Shown here one piece after another: positions 34,695 through 49,500 of a stretch of 64,000 bases of DNA. Below the pieces are notes generated by a model. That model was not told the DNA's origin. It saw only the letters and a list, made by a program, of their open reading frames with translations, and searched no databases. A program made the translations under genes and the position numbers. The stretch spans positions 26,757,819 to 26,821,818 of the forward strand of contig NC_084924.1 in NCBI RefSeq assembly GCF_958298935.1, written 5' to 3'. How positions within the stretch are numbered: the first letter of the stretch is position 1; every line of letters begins with the position of its first letter. This stretch comes from Phragmites australis. Lineage: Eukaryota > Streptophyta > Magnoliopsida > Poales > Poaceae.

Positions 34695-35307
34695 TATGTA
34701 ATAAGATCTTTTCTTTTTTTTCCATTTTTACACCAATTGGTCAAGTGTGACTAAAGTGCAATTGTGAAAAAATCATGATCCTTTTCACACAAAGCTTTAT
34801 GTCCTGGTAATGCCATCCTCTAAAATGTGCTAGTATGGTGGGCTTTTGTGATGCATTGGTGACCTGGGACATAGATGTGTAAGGAAGCGATAAAATTTGG
34901 GGCCTTCAATTCCTTATCATTTAACGAGCATTTTGAATTTAAAGAATTTTGAGGATATACAAGTTCGTACAACATATCTGGGCGATATGGTGAATGCAAA
35001 TTGTACGGCAACCAGGTTCATTGAAATTTCTAGTGAATGGTGGATGCTTTATTATTTTTCTGAATCCTTAGATGAGCAAGTAAAATTGTTTTCCTTGATT
35101 ATCTGAGTGATTGGATTTACCAAATGGACCAGCAGAGGTGAATGAAAAGGATGGGCCTGTATGAATGATATCAGTAACAGATTATGGAATCTAGAGTTAT
35201 TAACTCATCTGGATGGAACATATATCTTCCTTCTGAGATGTTTATCAAGTGTTGGATGTGAAAAAAGATTGTGTATGCATGATAAACATCTTAACATCGC
35301 ATGGGGA
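34695..35307. other. Stretch without recognised gene
   Basis: AT-rich DNA. The frame at 34897-35106 (ISSEWWMLYYFSESLDEQVK) and the continuation to 35300 have a protein-like look but several stops and no recognised domain. The Mutator-like element inserted at its right end. Confidence 0.3.
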
Positions 35308-35316
35308 TTCATAGAT

Positions 35317-36152
35317 GGGAAAAATGCAAAACCCCCCTCCCCAAAAGTCACTTGGATTTTGACTTTCACCTCCAAAAGTTATTTTGTTGCAACCCCCCCC
35401 CCCCCAAGTTTGGCTTTGTTTCAAACCCCCCTCCCCAAAAATTCAAATAAAATATAAAAAATTACAAAAAATTCTAAAAAAAATTAGAGACAATTCTAAG
35501 ACCTTCTGTGAATTTTTTTTTTTCGAAAATAACATCCTTTGCATCATATTTCATGGAGAGGAAGTTTGAAAAAAAAGAGAAAAAATGTGCAGCTCATTTA
35601 TTAATTCGAGTTAAATGCATAGTTAATTATTTACTAATCTAAAAATTATGAAACTAATTTTTTAGTCTTCTTACATGATCCTCTATCTTCTAAAAATACA
35701 TGAAATCTTGAAATAGTTATTGTAACGTGCAGGATTAAGTAAATGTGTTGCAGATAGATTAATTCATAACTAATCTATAACACCCTCAAAATTAGTGAAA
35801 CCACTTTTATTAGTTTACTTAAACAATGATTTGTGTAGGAAAAATAATGGTAGACATGACAAAGTAAAAATAACATGAGTTAATAAATGAGCTACACGTT
35901 TTTCTTTTTTTTCCAAACTTCCTTTCCATGAAATATGATGCAAAGGATATTATTTTTGAAAAACAAATTCACAGAAGGTCTTAGAATTGCCTCTAGTTTT
36001 TTTTAGATTTTTATTTTTTCGAATTTTTTTTGAGGGGGGGGGTTGCAACAAAGCCTTACTTTGGGGGGGGGGGGGTTTGCAATAAAATAACTTCTGGGGA
36101 GGGGGGGGGAGTCAAAATCCAAGTGACTATTAGGGGGTTTTGCATTTTTCCC
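35317..36152. mobile_element. Mutator-like foldback element (MULE-type MITE), 836 bp
   Basis: Long terminal inverted repeats of about 250 bp start GGGAAAAATGCAAAACCCCC and end with the reverse complement. The flanks carry a perfect 9-bp target duplication TTCATAGAT (35308-35316 and 36153-36161), the size made by Mutator-like transposases. The arms hold long C/G runs (35391-35405 and 36031-36078) and the block TTCTAAGACCTTCTGTGAA. No coding sequence; it would need a transposase in trans. Confidence 0.85.
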
Positions 36153-36161
36153 TTCATAGAT

Positions 36162-38024
36162 TGGGTTTTACTTTTTCCGTGAGAGATAGTTTGGTTTTTA
36201 TTAATTTTAAAACTGTATTAACCATTCCAATCATAAGGAGGTATTCGGACTGTAATGAAATTAAAAAAGTACACCATTCATTTGTGGAGTCGGTCTTTGT
36301 TGTAACTCTTGATGAATGTATCACATTTGTAGTAAGCAGACAGTTCGTGCATTAGTCACTTTTCTTGGTCTTCTAGAGTTTTACTTCTGTTCTAGTTTAT
36401 GTGAGCATTGTATTCATAGTTTAATCTGATGAACATTAAAAATATCATTTTGCTTTTGCGCCATTCTGTGCATGGATACATGCATTTAAGTATTCTTGAT
36501 ATGCTTCAATCTTCTGCCAAGCCGACCACGCACTTGAATCCGCCGCTGGATTGATATCCCACACCTCTACCGCTAGCTCTGACGGTGTTGCAGTTAAACA
36601 AGCTATTTTCATCCAATACATGACTGCAAGATTGCCAATATTGATGAAACGTCTGATGGATACTATAAAGCAAACATATATATAGATGGTTTTCTTTTGT
36701 GAAGGACAGACATATTTTAACTGAATGGTGTTGTAAGATACCGGAAAAAGGTGTATTCACATGTGTATCTATGAGCATAATATTCTCTACAATCTCCTTA
36801 CAAATTTGCAATAACGTATCTCATCTTTTTTTTAAATGCTACAATCATTTATGAGCAAACTTTGCGAGCAACATAATTTAGGGGGCACAAAATCTCTATA
36901 TTGAGTGTACCATTTGAGATTTGAGAAACTATTGCATTGTAGAGGCACCTTACTAGTTTATCAAATAATAATAGGTAAATGTAATACTAAATATAACAAA
37001 GCATTAAATAAATATGTATGCAAAATGGACACATCATTTTATTACTTGGTATATTAATGACATTAGTACTAGTTATAATATAAAAAAACTAGACATCAGA
37101 CTCATATACATGCAAATTCACATTCCATACAATAAAAGCCACATAAAGGAAAATATAATATCATTTAGGTAATATAATTTAAGCACATTCCGAATCATTT
37201 GGGACTTCCAATCCATCCTTCCCCATAACTAAATTACACTCCATTACAGTTGATCTTGCTTCAAGAGATTTGGTGAATGTAAACACTAGCATTTTATTTA
37301 TGGAGACATCATCACTTTTGACCTTTGCTCATGAAATTTTCTGAAGAATTATTTTAAATCTCCAAAACAAAATATTGTCTTCATGATAACCTAACACATG
37401 AAGGATGAGAATCAGTACACTCACAATACAAAAGTTCTAATATTGCACATCTATGATAAGATTCGGAGTATAATAAGTATAGTATTTCCACGATGTACCC
37501 AGCCAGCTAGGTTTTGATTTTTCCAAAAAAACAAATCTGAAAATTTTATAGTACATAGTTGTGATGTAGCAATGTTCAGGCTAGTGAAATGGTTAACTTT
37601 AATGAAATGTTTTAGTTATATTTACTGTATATGAATATATTTAGCAAATGCAAGTGCAAGGAGGAGTAGGCGTGAATGTTATTATATATATTCATAAATT
37701 ATTTATACTACTTAAGTGTATAGCATTTTTTTAAGTCAATGTATAGCAAAGTTGAATGATAGAGGTATATATCTTGATCACTAGCTGGAATGGGTGTTGA
37801 GAGGCTATTATTCATTAAAGTTTCCAATTAAAATTTTGTATACAAAACTGAAACTGGGAAATTTCTTTTGGTTTATCATTAAAAGTTTCCAATCATTAAA
37901 AGTTTTTTCCTGGTATTCAATGGTTTATCATATTATGTTGTTGCATTTTAATATTTATATTATTAGTTAGAAATATTGAGAATGATATTATAGTGTGTAG
38001 ATCAAGTACGGTCAAGAGCAGTAT
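36162..38024. other. 3' flank of the dehydrogenase gene, no other gene seen
   Basis: AT-rich DNA. The minus-strand frame at 36506-36811 ends in GYQSSGGFKCVVGLAED in a slightly GC-richer patch and might be an exon remnant, but I do not recognise it. The 3' UTR of the dehydrogenase gene should begin just below 38025. Confidence 0.4.
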
Positions 38025-38144
38025 TTACTTCAAGGTGCATAATGTGCTAAAGGGTGGAAGTTGTTGAAATGCGTACCTTTTCTGTTCAAGGTAATCTGCA
38101 TCTCTCAAGCGAATATACCAGTAAACTGCTATCTTCATACCATC
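38025..38144 (-). CDS. Dehydrogenase gene exon 8
   Basis: 120 nt, DGMKIAVYWYIRLRDADYLE and then a short tail to a TAA at 38025-38027. Acceptor GGTCTAG. The phase agrees with exon 7. The tail is the least certain part of the model. Confidence 0.7.
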   Translation of the reverse strand, partial: DGMKIAVYWYIRLRDADYLEQKRYAFQQLPPFSTLCTLK

Positions 38145-40459
38145 CTAGACCATAAGTTAGGAAATCGTGTGAGCCTTTAATATAAAAATGAGTTGCATCA
38201 ATAAAAAAATATCATGAAGATAACACAAAAAGAGTTGAAGTTAAGAACCTTAAGTGACACAACAGGTCTGTAACCAAGCTCTTCAACAGCTTTGTTACAA
38301 CTAAATGTTCTATTGAGTGTCGAATACTTGATCCTTGCCGCTGTTATCATTTGAGGTTGACGCATTCCGAAGTGGTATAGTACCTTGTATCCCCACTCTA
38401 CCACATAGCTCACAGGCACGATAACAAGTAAAGGTATTCTTATCTTGAATGACCTGCAATAAACTTACAACTAATTAGCAATACAATTTGGTTATAGGAT
38501 GAGTACTGTTAACTACATGAGCTAATGAACGAGACTATTTATCGTAACTAAGATAAGTTATTGTACTAAATTTCCATAATAAACAGAAAATAAATATAAA
38601 TCTATTGTGTTTTTACCACAAAAGTAGAAATTAATGAAGAAATATAACAATAGGTCGCAATTAGACCCACGTCCACAATGTATATATATAAAAGGTAAAT
38701 TTCATAGAAAAATGATTGTTCTAATGAATAATTGATGAACAAGAAGTAGATATCATTAAAACATATGAACAAACAAATGTACTACACTTATAAATCAATG
38801 TATAAATATAAAATAGAAATACTACTCTTCTAACATATGTAGAATATGTGTCGGACCCCGATCTTGGGTTCCGCTATGCTTCTTGTATCAGCTACTGATC
38901 CAGAGACAAAGGTCTTAATCCATAAGATTCATTACATCCATAGCCAACCGGCCAAGCAAACAACAGTGGAACCTAAAATAACGGTCCAATGCCATATGCA
39001 AATTGAGTGCCAACACAACCATAGTCTATTACTCATCATCTCTATCTTCAGTGAAGTCGAACTCTGGCTCCTCATCTGATCAGCAAGCAAGAATGAGTAT
39101 GGAAGGTCCTAATTCTACTTAAGGAGTTGATGTATGCTTAATGGAATAACAAGGATTAAGGCTACAAGGCATAGATTTGAACCTAAAGTAGATTTTGATG
39201 CAGTTGTTAAGTGTGATATCTAGTTAAAATTAAGGGTTTTGGGCCCTAGGAGAAGCTATTCCATTCTCCACAGTTCCCATCTTTTAGTCTGGTGGACACA
39301 CAATACCAACCAGATTACAACTCATAGCCGCCCTTCACCAAAACATGGGCACACGGGCCACACACTCATGAATCAAGAATTATTCACACTCCATGTCTAA
39401 CCAAGGTGTGGCCACAACTTTGCATGTCCATGACCGTGGATATGGCTATCCGAATGGATTAACACTCTGCAAAGGTCTACAACTTTACCCATGTGAGATG
39501 CTCAGCCTCCAACTGTTGCAAGTGGTGGAGCGGACATAACGAGTCTCGACACCTAAATTTCTTCATCAGATTCCCACCTATGGAACACCCTAGGGGCTTA
39601 TGACTTTCATTTCATCTCATAATAGTCTATAATCGGACCTCAAGCACCACATAGGTCACTTGAGTCCTCTCTTGTTCTCCCATTGCTCCTAGCCCTCCAG
39701 GTGGTTCTCTGGTTAGGTTGGGAAGGTATGATCCAAGTCCTTTACCATAATCAGGGGCATGTGGTTGTACAAAGGTGGCTTTGCATGATGGTACAATGAT
39801 TCAGTCCTTACATGTTCGGGGCAAGCATCTTCAATAGTAACGAAAACCACACAAGTAGATGTGCTCCCAACCCCCCCCCCCCCCCCGCTGCCAAAATAGG
39901 TTTTCATAATTTTCATCACACCATCCCACCTTTCCCAAACACATGCCAAGAAGTATCATACCTCATTCCACACATTGCAATTTCATGAAAGTTAACAAAT
40001 ATTGGTCGCGTGTGTCCATCTCCAAAGAGAGAAGTAACCATCCTAAGCATACTAGATGGCAAGGCATTATCTAGCATTATTATAATTAATGACGAAAGTA
40101 AGCTAGGGTTATCATAACGGTGCTACACTAGAATTTCACCATAACGGTGCAAACGATGATGGGGCTCAACTAGATGTACGTGTCAATGATCTACGAGAGA
40201 AGATGACCTTGTTTGATGGGTCCATGTCATCATCGGCTCATTGAAGCAGCGCCAGATCATCACCGGAGGTGGCTCCATTGTGGTGAGGAAAGGATGCATG
40301 TGCGAGCGCTACTCTAGCCTAAGTTGTGGTTCTAAGTGGTCCCGCACCGTGCTGGGCCTTGCTATGTTAGATATGGCTGCGTGAGGCTACTTGAAGATGG
40401 CCGATAGTGAAGTTCAGTGGTAGCAGTGAATCGAGCACGTGCGTGAGCACTAAAAGGAA

Positions 40460-40511
<52 letters not shown>

Positions 40512-43500
40512 AGTGCTCTAGAGAGATGGAAGGGAGTTTGGAAACATTGTACTGGCATTCAGAAGGGAAAGGAGGGATGTCAATAGCGAAGAAGATGAGC
40601 AATGGCCATGGATCTTCCTGGGCTCTAGCTCTGAGAGGATTGCGGCCATCACCGAGCTGCATGAAGTTGCTTCCATGTTAGAGGGTGGCATAGTGAAGCA
40701 CATGGGTCAACTAGTTGCCGAAGAAGCTCACTAGAGAGATGGAGGGAGGCGGACTAGAGGCTCGGCTGTCGACCTCCTCAACTGGCAGCTTACTCTTATT
40801 CTACTGCCTACCAGTCATGGTCAATTGCCGCGGTTTGCACCGGTGAGCAACGGGTGAGGTCACAGGGGCAAAGAAGAAGAAGAAGAATAGGATCAAGGTG
40901 GAGGGATGTGGCGGCTAGTGGAGAAAATGATGGAGGCGAAGAAGATATGGGAAATGGGGCACCATTTATAGGGGCAAGGGAGCAAGCTAGGGTTTTGGGT
41001 GCTCAGACTCAAACTAGAGCGGATGACAACCCGAGGTGCTCACAGGCATGAGCTCTTGCACGTGGGGTCAAGGGATGCGGCCAGCTTCAAGGATAGGCCT
41101 CGCCACTATTTTATAGGGTTAAGCTTGCTTGGGCCAATGCGCGCTAGATCTGGCGAGGAGTGAGCTGGGATGTGGTGGATTGGATTGAGTTGGCTATCGA
41201 AGGCTAGTGGCCTAATCAGATTGGACCGCAACCAAATGGTGTGAGAGAGGGAGAGAGATAGAGATGGGCTGGGTCAAATTAAAACGGGGATTCAGCCCGA
41301 AGAGGAATATGGACTGGGAGTAGATTTAAGAATAGAATTTAGAATTGATTTAGCATTTAGATTAGGGATTTCATTTGAATTTGAAATAGATTCAAATTCA
41401 AATTGACACACAAAGAACCAATAACTCCAATAAACCAGAAATGAATATAATCAATTTAAATGCATGGTTTGAATTTTCAGGTGAGTTCGAGTTCACCTTG
41501 TATCTTGTGTTTTGACATTTAATGATTTGTGTAATTCTATCTTGTGTTCATCTATTAGGTTTGCATAACTCATTTGTGTAATCTATATGATTGTATTGTA
41601 TTTTTATTCATCTTATCATGGATGTCCACACCATGTGTGAGTAGTTGTGTCATTCTTCTTGATATGAACTAGGGTTCTTAATTGTTGTTTAGATAGATTG
41701 ATTCTCTTAGTGCCATGTGTGAGTAGTTGTATCTTGGGTAGAACCATGGAGGGAGTTGACCACAAGGTGGGATGGGATGAGAAGTAGACAAATGACAAGC
41801 TATGCTTTGACTTCCTAGATCATTGATGTGTGGGAGTCACAAAATACCACCACTTACGATTGTAGCTCGGGTTTCATTAAATCCTTCATGTATTTAGTCA
41901 CTATTGTGGCATATAAGCATGGGTGACAAGGAGCATAAACCTAGAAAATGAACACTCATCTTAGACTTTGCTCTCATGTTAGTAATTAGATAAAATACTT
42001 ACACTACTACAAAAATAGCAATCAATGACCAGCTATTAGTGTCAGTCTATAATAAGGTATCACTGGCAATTCATAACCTCCTATCGCCAAATTAATCATT
42101 GGGTCTATTGAAACTGGCAGTGATACCCATTATCAATGTCATTTCATATTATACGATTTGGTAGCGATGTTTCACTACTGGTTCATGGCAGGAATTGGCA
42201 TTGACAAAGAGCATATCATTGTCGGTTCATGATATGAACCGATAGTGAATAATCATTGCATGTTTGTGCTACAAACCATCAGTTATATGCTCTTTATCAC
42301 TACCTGTTTGTTTCCCCAACTTGCATTGATATGTGTTGTATATATTGGACACGAATGCCTCTACTCCAAGCCCAAGCAGTAGAGAGGAACTTTATTTTTC
42401 TCAGCGGCATCCATTTGTGGTGACTTGTTGCTTGGAGGCATCATAATTTGGATCACTACACCCTTTCCTCACAGCGCCTCGATGGTTAGTCCCATTTTCA
42501 ACTAGCCTCTGAATCTATATCAAACTACATTCTTCTCTACAAAACTACTTACTCTTCTTAATTGGAAATTGCTAACAATGAGAACACTAACTCCTCATTG
42601 TCAGTGGACTCGACAGCATCCTGAAGGCGACTCTGACTAGGGCACGGTGGTAGATGGAGATAGGACCTCTAGCCAAAGCCATAGCCTAAGTAGCTACCTA
42701 AACATGAACCAACCTGATGACTATGATCCTTCAAAAGGTCCAACGATCGAACAAAGGTGGGTGGCTAACCAAGGATCAAACAAGAAGCCTACAGGTCAAC
42801 ATATCATCATGAAGCTCTCATCTATCGAGGCTCCTTGTGCATCTTTGGCAGATGTGACTAAGTACAAGATATGTTGTAGCTATATTGCTAGAGATCGAGT
42901 GGCCATCTCCTATAAGAGTTGGACTGGTAATCGAGGAGACCCAACCGTGGTCCCCTAGGAGCTGAAGGATATCATGTGGGGAAAGTTGAAACTATCATTT
43001 GAATTCCTGAAGGACACCGAATCCATGGTGAAGAAGGCTATGATATCAGCCATGGGTGTCTCGTTTAAGAATTGGAAGATGAAGCTGAAAAAAGTGTTTG
43101 TGAAGAAGGGGCTAATGCCAAACTTTGACAAGTTCCTGAAACTGCAAACGCATTGGGAAGACTTTGTACAGTACAAGACATTGGAGGAAGCTCTGAAGTC
43201 AAGTCAGGTAAACAAGGCCAACTCAGAGAAGAACATTTACCCACACAAACTCAGCACAAGTGGGTACTTGAAGAAGATACCACTATGGGAGAGGCAAGAA
43301 GAATAACTCGATAGAAGTGGTGTCACACCCATGACGGCCACATGGACCAAACGATCAAAGAACTGGTTGTTTGGGAAGGGGGCTACTCTCTTGTCATATG
43401 GCGCATTACACTTAGCAAGCCCCTGAGAAGAGGAGGTGATCCAAAGGATTGTAAAGCTCCACATCCAGTCTTCCCAAGGCTCTTTCCAACCAAATAAGGA

Positions 43501-46500
43501 AAATGATGAACTAACCACTGTCCTGGGAATGAAAGAGCACCCTGGTTGCATGTGAGGTGTTGGTGTGGTTCCATGGAAAGCCGGATTCGTAGAGTATGCT
43601 GACTCTTATAGGAGTCAAAAGAGAAGGAAGGTTGAACAAGAAGAAACGATGAGAGAAGTGGATGCCCACATAGAACCCTGGGCGAAAAAGGTAGGAGCGA
43701 TGGCACTCATCCTAAGCAGAGTCCAAGCCAATAATAATGCTACAATCACCAGCCTTGATGTCATTAAAGTAGCAGTACGTCCAGAGCAATATTGGTGGAA
43801 GAGGGTGTAGGCCATTATCCTCTGGACCACATCACCAAACAGACACCGTGCAAGCTACACATTGTCGTCAAGAACCTCACACTCAAGGTGGCTTGCTATG
43901 CAAGGAAGGGCAGGTTTTGCACAACCATCCGATATCGTGGGGCTACGCCAAGGTGAAAGTGGACAAGATACATCGCAAATACATGGGCTTAGTGTTGCAC
44001 ATCCCTAGGGAGGAGGGGTACAAACTCCAGGAGATGTTGTCCATGTTTCATCACGTGGTCCAAGCATCTCATAATATTTGACAAGTCACCCTCTCCACTT
44101 AGACGGCTATCGCCACCACCTACAAGATGTGCACCTCCTTAGTATGCACCTAGAACAAGTCCACCTTCTCCTCCAGTAACTAAAAAGAATGCACTCCCAC
44201 CACCATCTCAGAAGAAAGCAACACCACCATTTGAAAACTCTGCACCACCTCCGAAGTCTATACCACCACCATCTCATAAGCAAACAACATGTCTGAAGAT
44301 AGCAACACCGCCATCTAAAAACTCAACACCACCTCAGAAGTCTGCACCACCACCATCTCCGAAGAAAACACCATCTCAAAAGCAAGCACCATATGAGAAT
44401 CAAGCGCCACAACCATCCCAAAAGCCAGCATCACCTCAGAAGTCTACTAAGGAAGTGACTGGTACTGTAGCACTGTTTTTTAGTTGTCTAGATGGCAGTC
44501 TTGATAGTAGTGTAATCTCACTTGACGAGCAGCAATTTTCCATTCACCAAGCAAAACAGACTAATCCTAAGGTAGTGTTTGACTACGCGTGTGTGACAAT
44601 ATAGGGCATAAAGTGGGCCACTGTGGAACCATTACAGGCACAATCTTCCAAAGATGGTAAAAAGAACAAGGAGATGGTGACACTACTACAGAAAAGGTCA
44701 TCACTGCCGGTTTAAAAATAGCATCACTGCCAGTTTTGGAACCGGCAGTGATACTCGGTAGTATCACTACCAGTTTTGGAATCAACAATAATAGAGTTAT
44801 CACTACCGATTTGTAACACAAACTGGCAGTGATATTTGATCCCAGATTTGATTTTTTGTAGACCAAAAAAAATGTTTGCACTCGACGAACAAACCCCCGC
44901 GACCCCTCGCATGCTTTTCTGACTTGTGACGACCCCCCTGCGGCTTCTGTGAGAGTCGAACCCGCGAATATAGAAATTTACGCCCTCGACCAGCTTGTGG
45001 GATCCGAACCAGCAACCTCCCCCTCGCACAAAACTTCCTTAGCATCTCACCTCACAATCTTACCTGATAGCTATGTAGTAATTTATTCTTTTGATCTTTC
45101 CTGCTCAAATATTTAGAAGATTATTTGAGCATATAGATGATTTTAAATGAAAAAGTTATCAACTACAAGTTGTACATCTCGTCGAGGCTACAATTTTCAT
45201 AAAAAGTTTATCTCCGTCCGAGTCCGTATGAAAAAGTTTGTCTCCAGTGCGTGCACTATTCGGTAAAATAGCCATAAATTTTGCATACGAAGTCTGATTT
45301 TGACATTCGACCTCTACTTTCTAAGCTAACGAGGAGGCGCACCTAAAAAAAATACTCATGTTTACACTTGTACCTTTTCTTGACCCCCCCCCCCACACCC
45401 CCGAAAAGCTCAAAAGACCCATGACATGACTTCTGAAGTTTTTGTTCGAAAATTGACCTTCTCCAATTTGTTAGAATTTTTTTGAAGACATAGTGCTACA
45501 TCTGAAAGTCAATGTTGCATAGATATTTCATCAATCCAAGTTACCAAACCCGCGATAAAAATCTTTAAAGTTGCAGTATTCAACATTATGGCCCTATGTG
45601 TGGCTTTTTCAATCATTCCTACTAATGTTACACTACATCCGGTAATTTACTTTGTGGTCCAGTGTGTGGTTTTCCATTGATAGTCTTTAGATTATTATTT
45701 TGGCATCTATATTGATTCAAATAAAAAAAATTATCACTACAAAGTTGTATATCTCGTCAGAGCTACAATTTTCATATAAAGTTTGTCTCCATCCGACTCC
45801 GTATGAAAAAATTATGAATTTCTTAATATAGGATGCATTTTATTGTTATTGCTGGTTAATATAACGAACCGACAGTAATAATGCCTCCATTATCACTGTC
45901 AATTTATAGCTAGAACTAGCAGTGATAATCAAGTATCACTACCGGTTTTTAATTGAATCAGAAGTGATACTTGATTATCACTGCCAGTTTTTGTCGGATG
46001 GGTTATTACTGCCGGGTTTTTTAAGAACCGGCAGTGATACTTTATCACTGCCAGTTATTTTTGAATCGGCAGTGAAAAGGGAGCACGAATAACCTTTTTT
46101 GTAATAGTGTGATGCATTCTTTTAGATGGTTGTTCATGATGGAGAACACATTGTTTGACCCAAATCAGGTAGGCCATCTATCATGTCAATTGTAGCGCTT
46201 ACATGACTGATATATGAAGCGGTCCAACCAGGATATACTACAAAAGATGCTCAGCGTCAGATTCAAATAGGAACATTTCCACTTGCCGGACTATGTAATC
46301 TTGCTAGACATCAGGAAATTCTACCAATTGTACCACCAAGATGCCCTCGATGTTTCTTTACTCAGGATATAGACTCTGTAAGTGTCTTATGTTTAATTCA
46401 TGGAATACATTCTTGCACCATTAAATTGCGTGCCTAACTTATTTCTTATGAAGAATGGAGATACATACATGCAGAGAAAATGCCATTGATATAGTAGCAT

Positions 46501-49500
46501 TCCTCAACTCGAGACATATCAATGAGAAACTTGTCAAACAAAGCCCACCAAAGATTGAAGACATTCATACTTTTACCCTATAACTTTGAGTATGTGTTTC
46601 CCTACCTACTCGTTTTACTCATTATGTGCAACATTGTGTTACAACTAACCAGCTATGGTTATAAATATGTGCAGTTTACATTAGATCCTCCTTGTCATCC
46701 AGCTGGACATTAGTAAGATCGTTGTCTTTGACTCGCTAAGGAAAAATTCAAAGTCATAATAGACTTGCTAAATATGTAAACTCGGTCATTTTATTACTGC
46801 TCTAGTAATGTTACATTCAATTGCATCTAAGTTTAATTACTATTTATAATCACGCACAGGGCATTCATGCGATATTGTAAAAAAAGTACTCTACAGATGC
46901 CATTCAAAAAGGATTTCTACGTTCGAATGAACTTGTCATGTCCAAGACAGGACTAGGGCACTAATATATGTGTGTACTATGTATGTAAGAACATGCACCA
47001 ATTCTATTGTGATGGAAACAATATTGAGCTACGTGATGCTCAGGTTTGTAATTTTACATACCAATTTTCAATTTATTTGTGTACTTATCAATTTCTAAAC
47101 CTAATCACGGATTAATTTTTCTCTTTTCGTTAATAACAACACTTGAAGCTAAGTTCAACTCTACTACCACCGCACGAGATTTCAGCCATTCGGGAACAGG
47201 TCACTGTGCTCATCAATAGCCGTGTCATCTCGGACAGGGGTGCCATCCATGACCCTTTGAGCTTTGATGCAGAATACCATACATATATTGATTGGCTGTC
47301 TCCTCAAACGACACCTTCTTATAAGTATAAATTTGTATGTAACTTGAACTATTTCAAAGACTTGCAGAACAATGAACTTGTTCCAAAAATGTGTTGCTTG
47401 AATTAATGATGAATTGTGTGTTGTGAACCATATGTGAATGATAAACTATTTGTTGAATCGTATGTGTTGTATTTTATTTCAGAGGGTGTGACTAGCCAGA
47501 AATGGAAATATAGCTTTTTTGGGTGGGGATCTATCACTACCAGTCAGAGCCACGCACCAACAGTAATAACACAGATACCACTAACGGTTTGAGCCACGAA
47601 CCAGCAGTGATAGCTTAACCATCACTGTCGGTTTCAACCACAAACCGACATTGACAACTACCCTACCACTGTCGGTTTCATACATGAACCGACACTAATA
47701 ATTGTCCTACCACTGCCAGTTTGAGCCACTAACCAACATTGATAACTCGATCACCACTGCTGGTTCTGCAAACCAGCGTGGATAATCCTAAACTATCACT
47801 GCCAATTGCACAATACCAGTTCAAACACCAGCACTGATGGCAGTTCTAAATTGACACTGAAGGCAGTTTCTGTAGTAGTGTTAATGTCATGTTCTATGAA
47901 GTATGTTGACTACACGAATGCCTAGGAACCCTTAATAGGAACACAAGTATATGTAATGCGATGCAGCAAATTTGAACTCCCATTGCAGTTAATTCAAATT
48001 TCTAACGCAATAATTACGGTGCACGTCGGATAACTACTATGAAAACTAGTAAATATACAAAATTGGTAAATATACTCTGAGATATAAGTGTGCATCATGA
48101 GAAAGGGCACCTTTTGTATCCAAGTTCTTCCTGAACCATATATAGAAAGTCCCACATATTTATTGGCTCCATATTAGTTATAAAGTAGGCCTAAAAAAGT
48201 TTAAATATGTCATGACAGTTTACCGTAGAAATCACATTTTGATATACAACAGTAAAAACTTACTTTCCCTCCACTGGTCTTTGCACCATCTTGAGTAGAA
48301 AGAGTCTTCTCAGCACAGAGATGACCATGCACCACATTTTCAACATATACAAAATCATCACAATTCTGTCCATCACCAATAATAAACTGCATGCAGTAGT
48401 ATACTGTAGGTTATATACACATACAAATAGATCCTAAAACTTTCTTTTATAGGCCACTTTTCCTCAGGAGAAATATGGTTTGCTTTCAGAGTAGATTGAT
48501 ATAGGATTAATAACTTAAGCTTCAGAATAAAAATGCTACTCTTGCACAATTTCATATTGCTATAATACCAATTATAGTAAATAACATTTTGTCGAGCATT
48601 TATTTATAGTGTTTCAAAAATTCATCGATTGTCTGTGTTTTGGTTTCTTACTTCATATGTTTTTAGAAAAAAGTTCATAGCAGGTCGCTTTACTTTGCAG
48701 TTGCTCTATTTTTAACCCTGTACTTTAAAACCGGATAAATAACCACTAGTACTTCGAATACCAGTTCACACTTCACAGTAGGTCTGAACCACATACAAGG
48801 CCGTATTGAGATGATGTGTACTCAAATGTGGCATTGGTTCACTGACAAAGACTCCATTCCTCTCTCTTCTTTCTCACTTCCATGCGGGTCTCGCTCGTCA
48901 TCCTCTCTCCCTATGCATTATTCCCATCTACCCGACCTGCTCAGTCCCCTCTACTACAGCCGACATAAACCACTTTGTCAACCGCAACCCGGGACCCATC
49001 CTCGACCATAGCCAACCAGCACCATAGCCCTTGAGCTCGACTGCAATCGTGGTCCTAGATCTCAAGCTTAATATGGGATCATGAATGATGACATATTGGT
49101 TTTTGTGGTGAAATGCAAAAGCAAAGTGTTTAGTACAATGACGGTAGGATCATATGTTCAATGGGTTAATATGAGACAAGACTCGCTCAAAATTAGTTGT
49201 TTTCTTTATATGAAGGTGTTCTAAGGGTGAACGTGGTTGATGATAGTATTAGGATTAAGTTTATAGAAGAACTAAGGTTAATATGGTTAAAATGTCACGT
49301 AAGACATTCGAGCTAGAAAAAAATATACGTGAAGATGATTATATCTTAAAATATATATAGGAGATGTGCAAACTATAGTGATGTGTAAATAGATTGTACA
49401 ATGAGAAATATATGAGAGATGTACGATAGGATCATCTCACGAGGCGTTGTGGCATTCGGATTCGGGCAATGCATGGCTGCTTTGAGCTTGCGTGACGCAT

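Larger units (their letters stand above)
42002..47880 (+). mobile_element. Complete CACTA transposon in intron 6, TTA target duplication
   Basis: Begins CACTACTACAAAAATAGC and ends TTTCTGTAGTAGTG, flanked by TTA at 41999-42001 and 47881-47883. Subterminal repeats of the type CACTGCCAGTTTGAGCCAC fill 42040-42310 and 47530-47870. Coding region for the transposase-24 and Ulp1-like proteins lies inside on the plus strand, opposite to the host gene. It is interrupted by another CACTA at 44681-46109. The coding frames carry stops. Confidence 0.9.

Noticed and set aside
36506..36811. 101-codon minus-strand ORF near the gene's 3' end
   Set aside because: No recognisable domain or splice support; only the last 20 residues look protein-like.
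40367..40558. Leu-Ser repeat ORF on the minus strand
   Set aside because: Generated by the (GA)n microsatellite.
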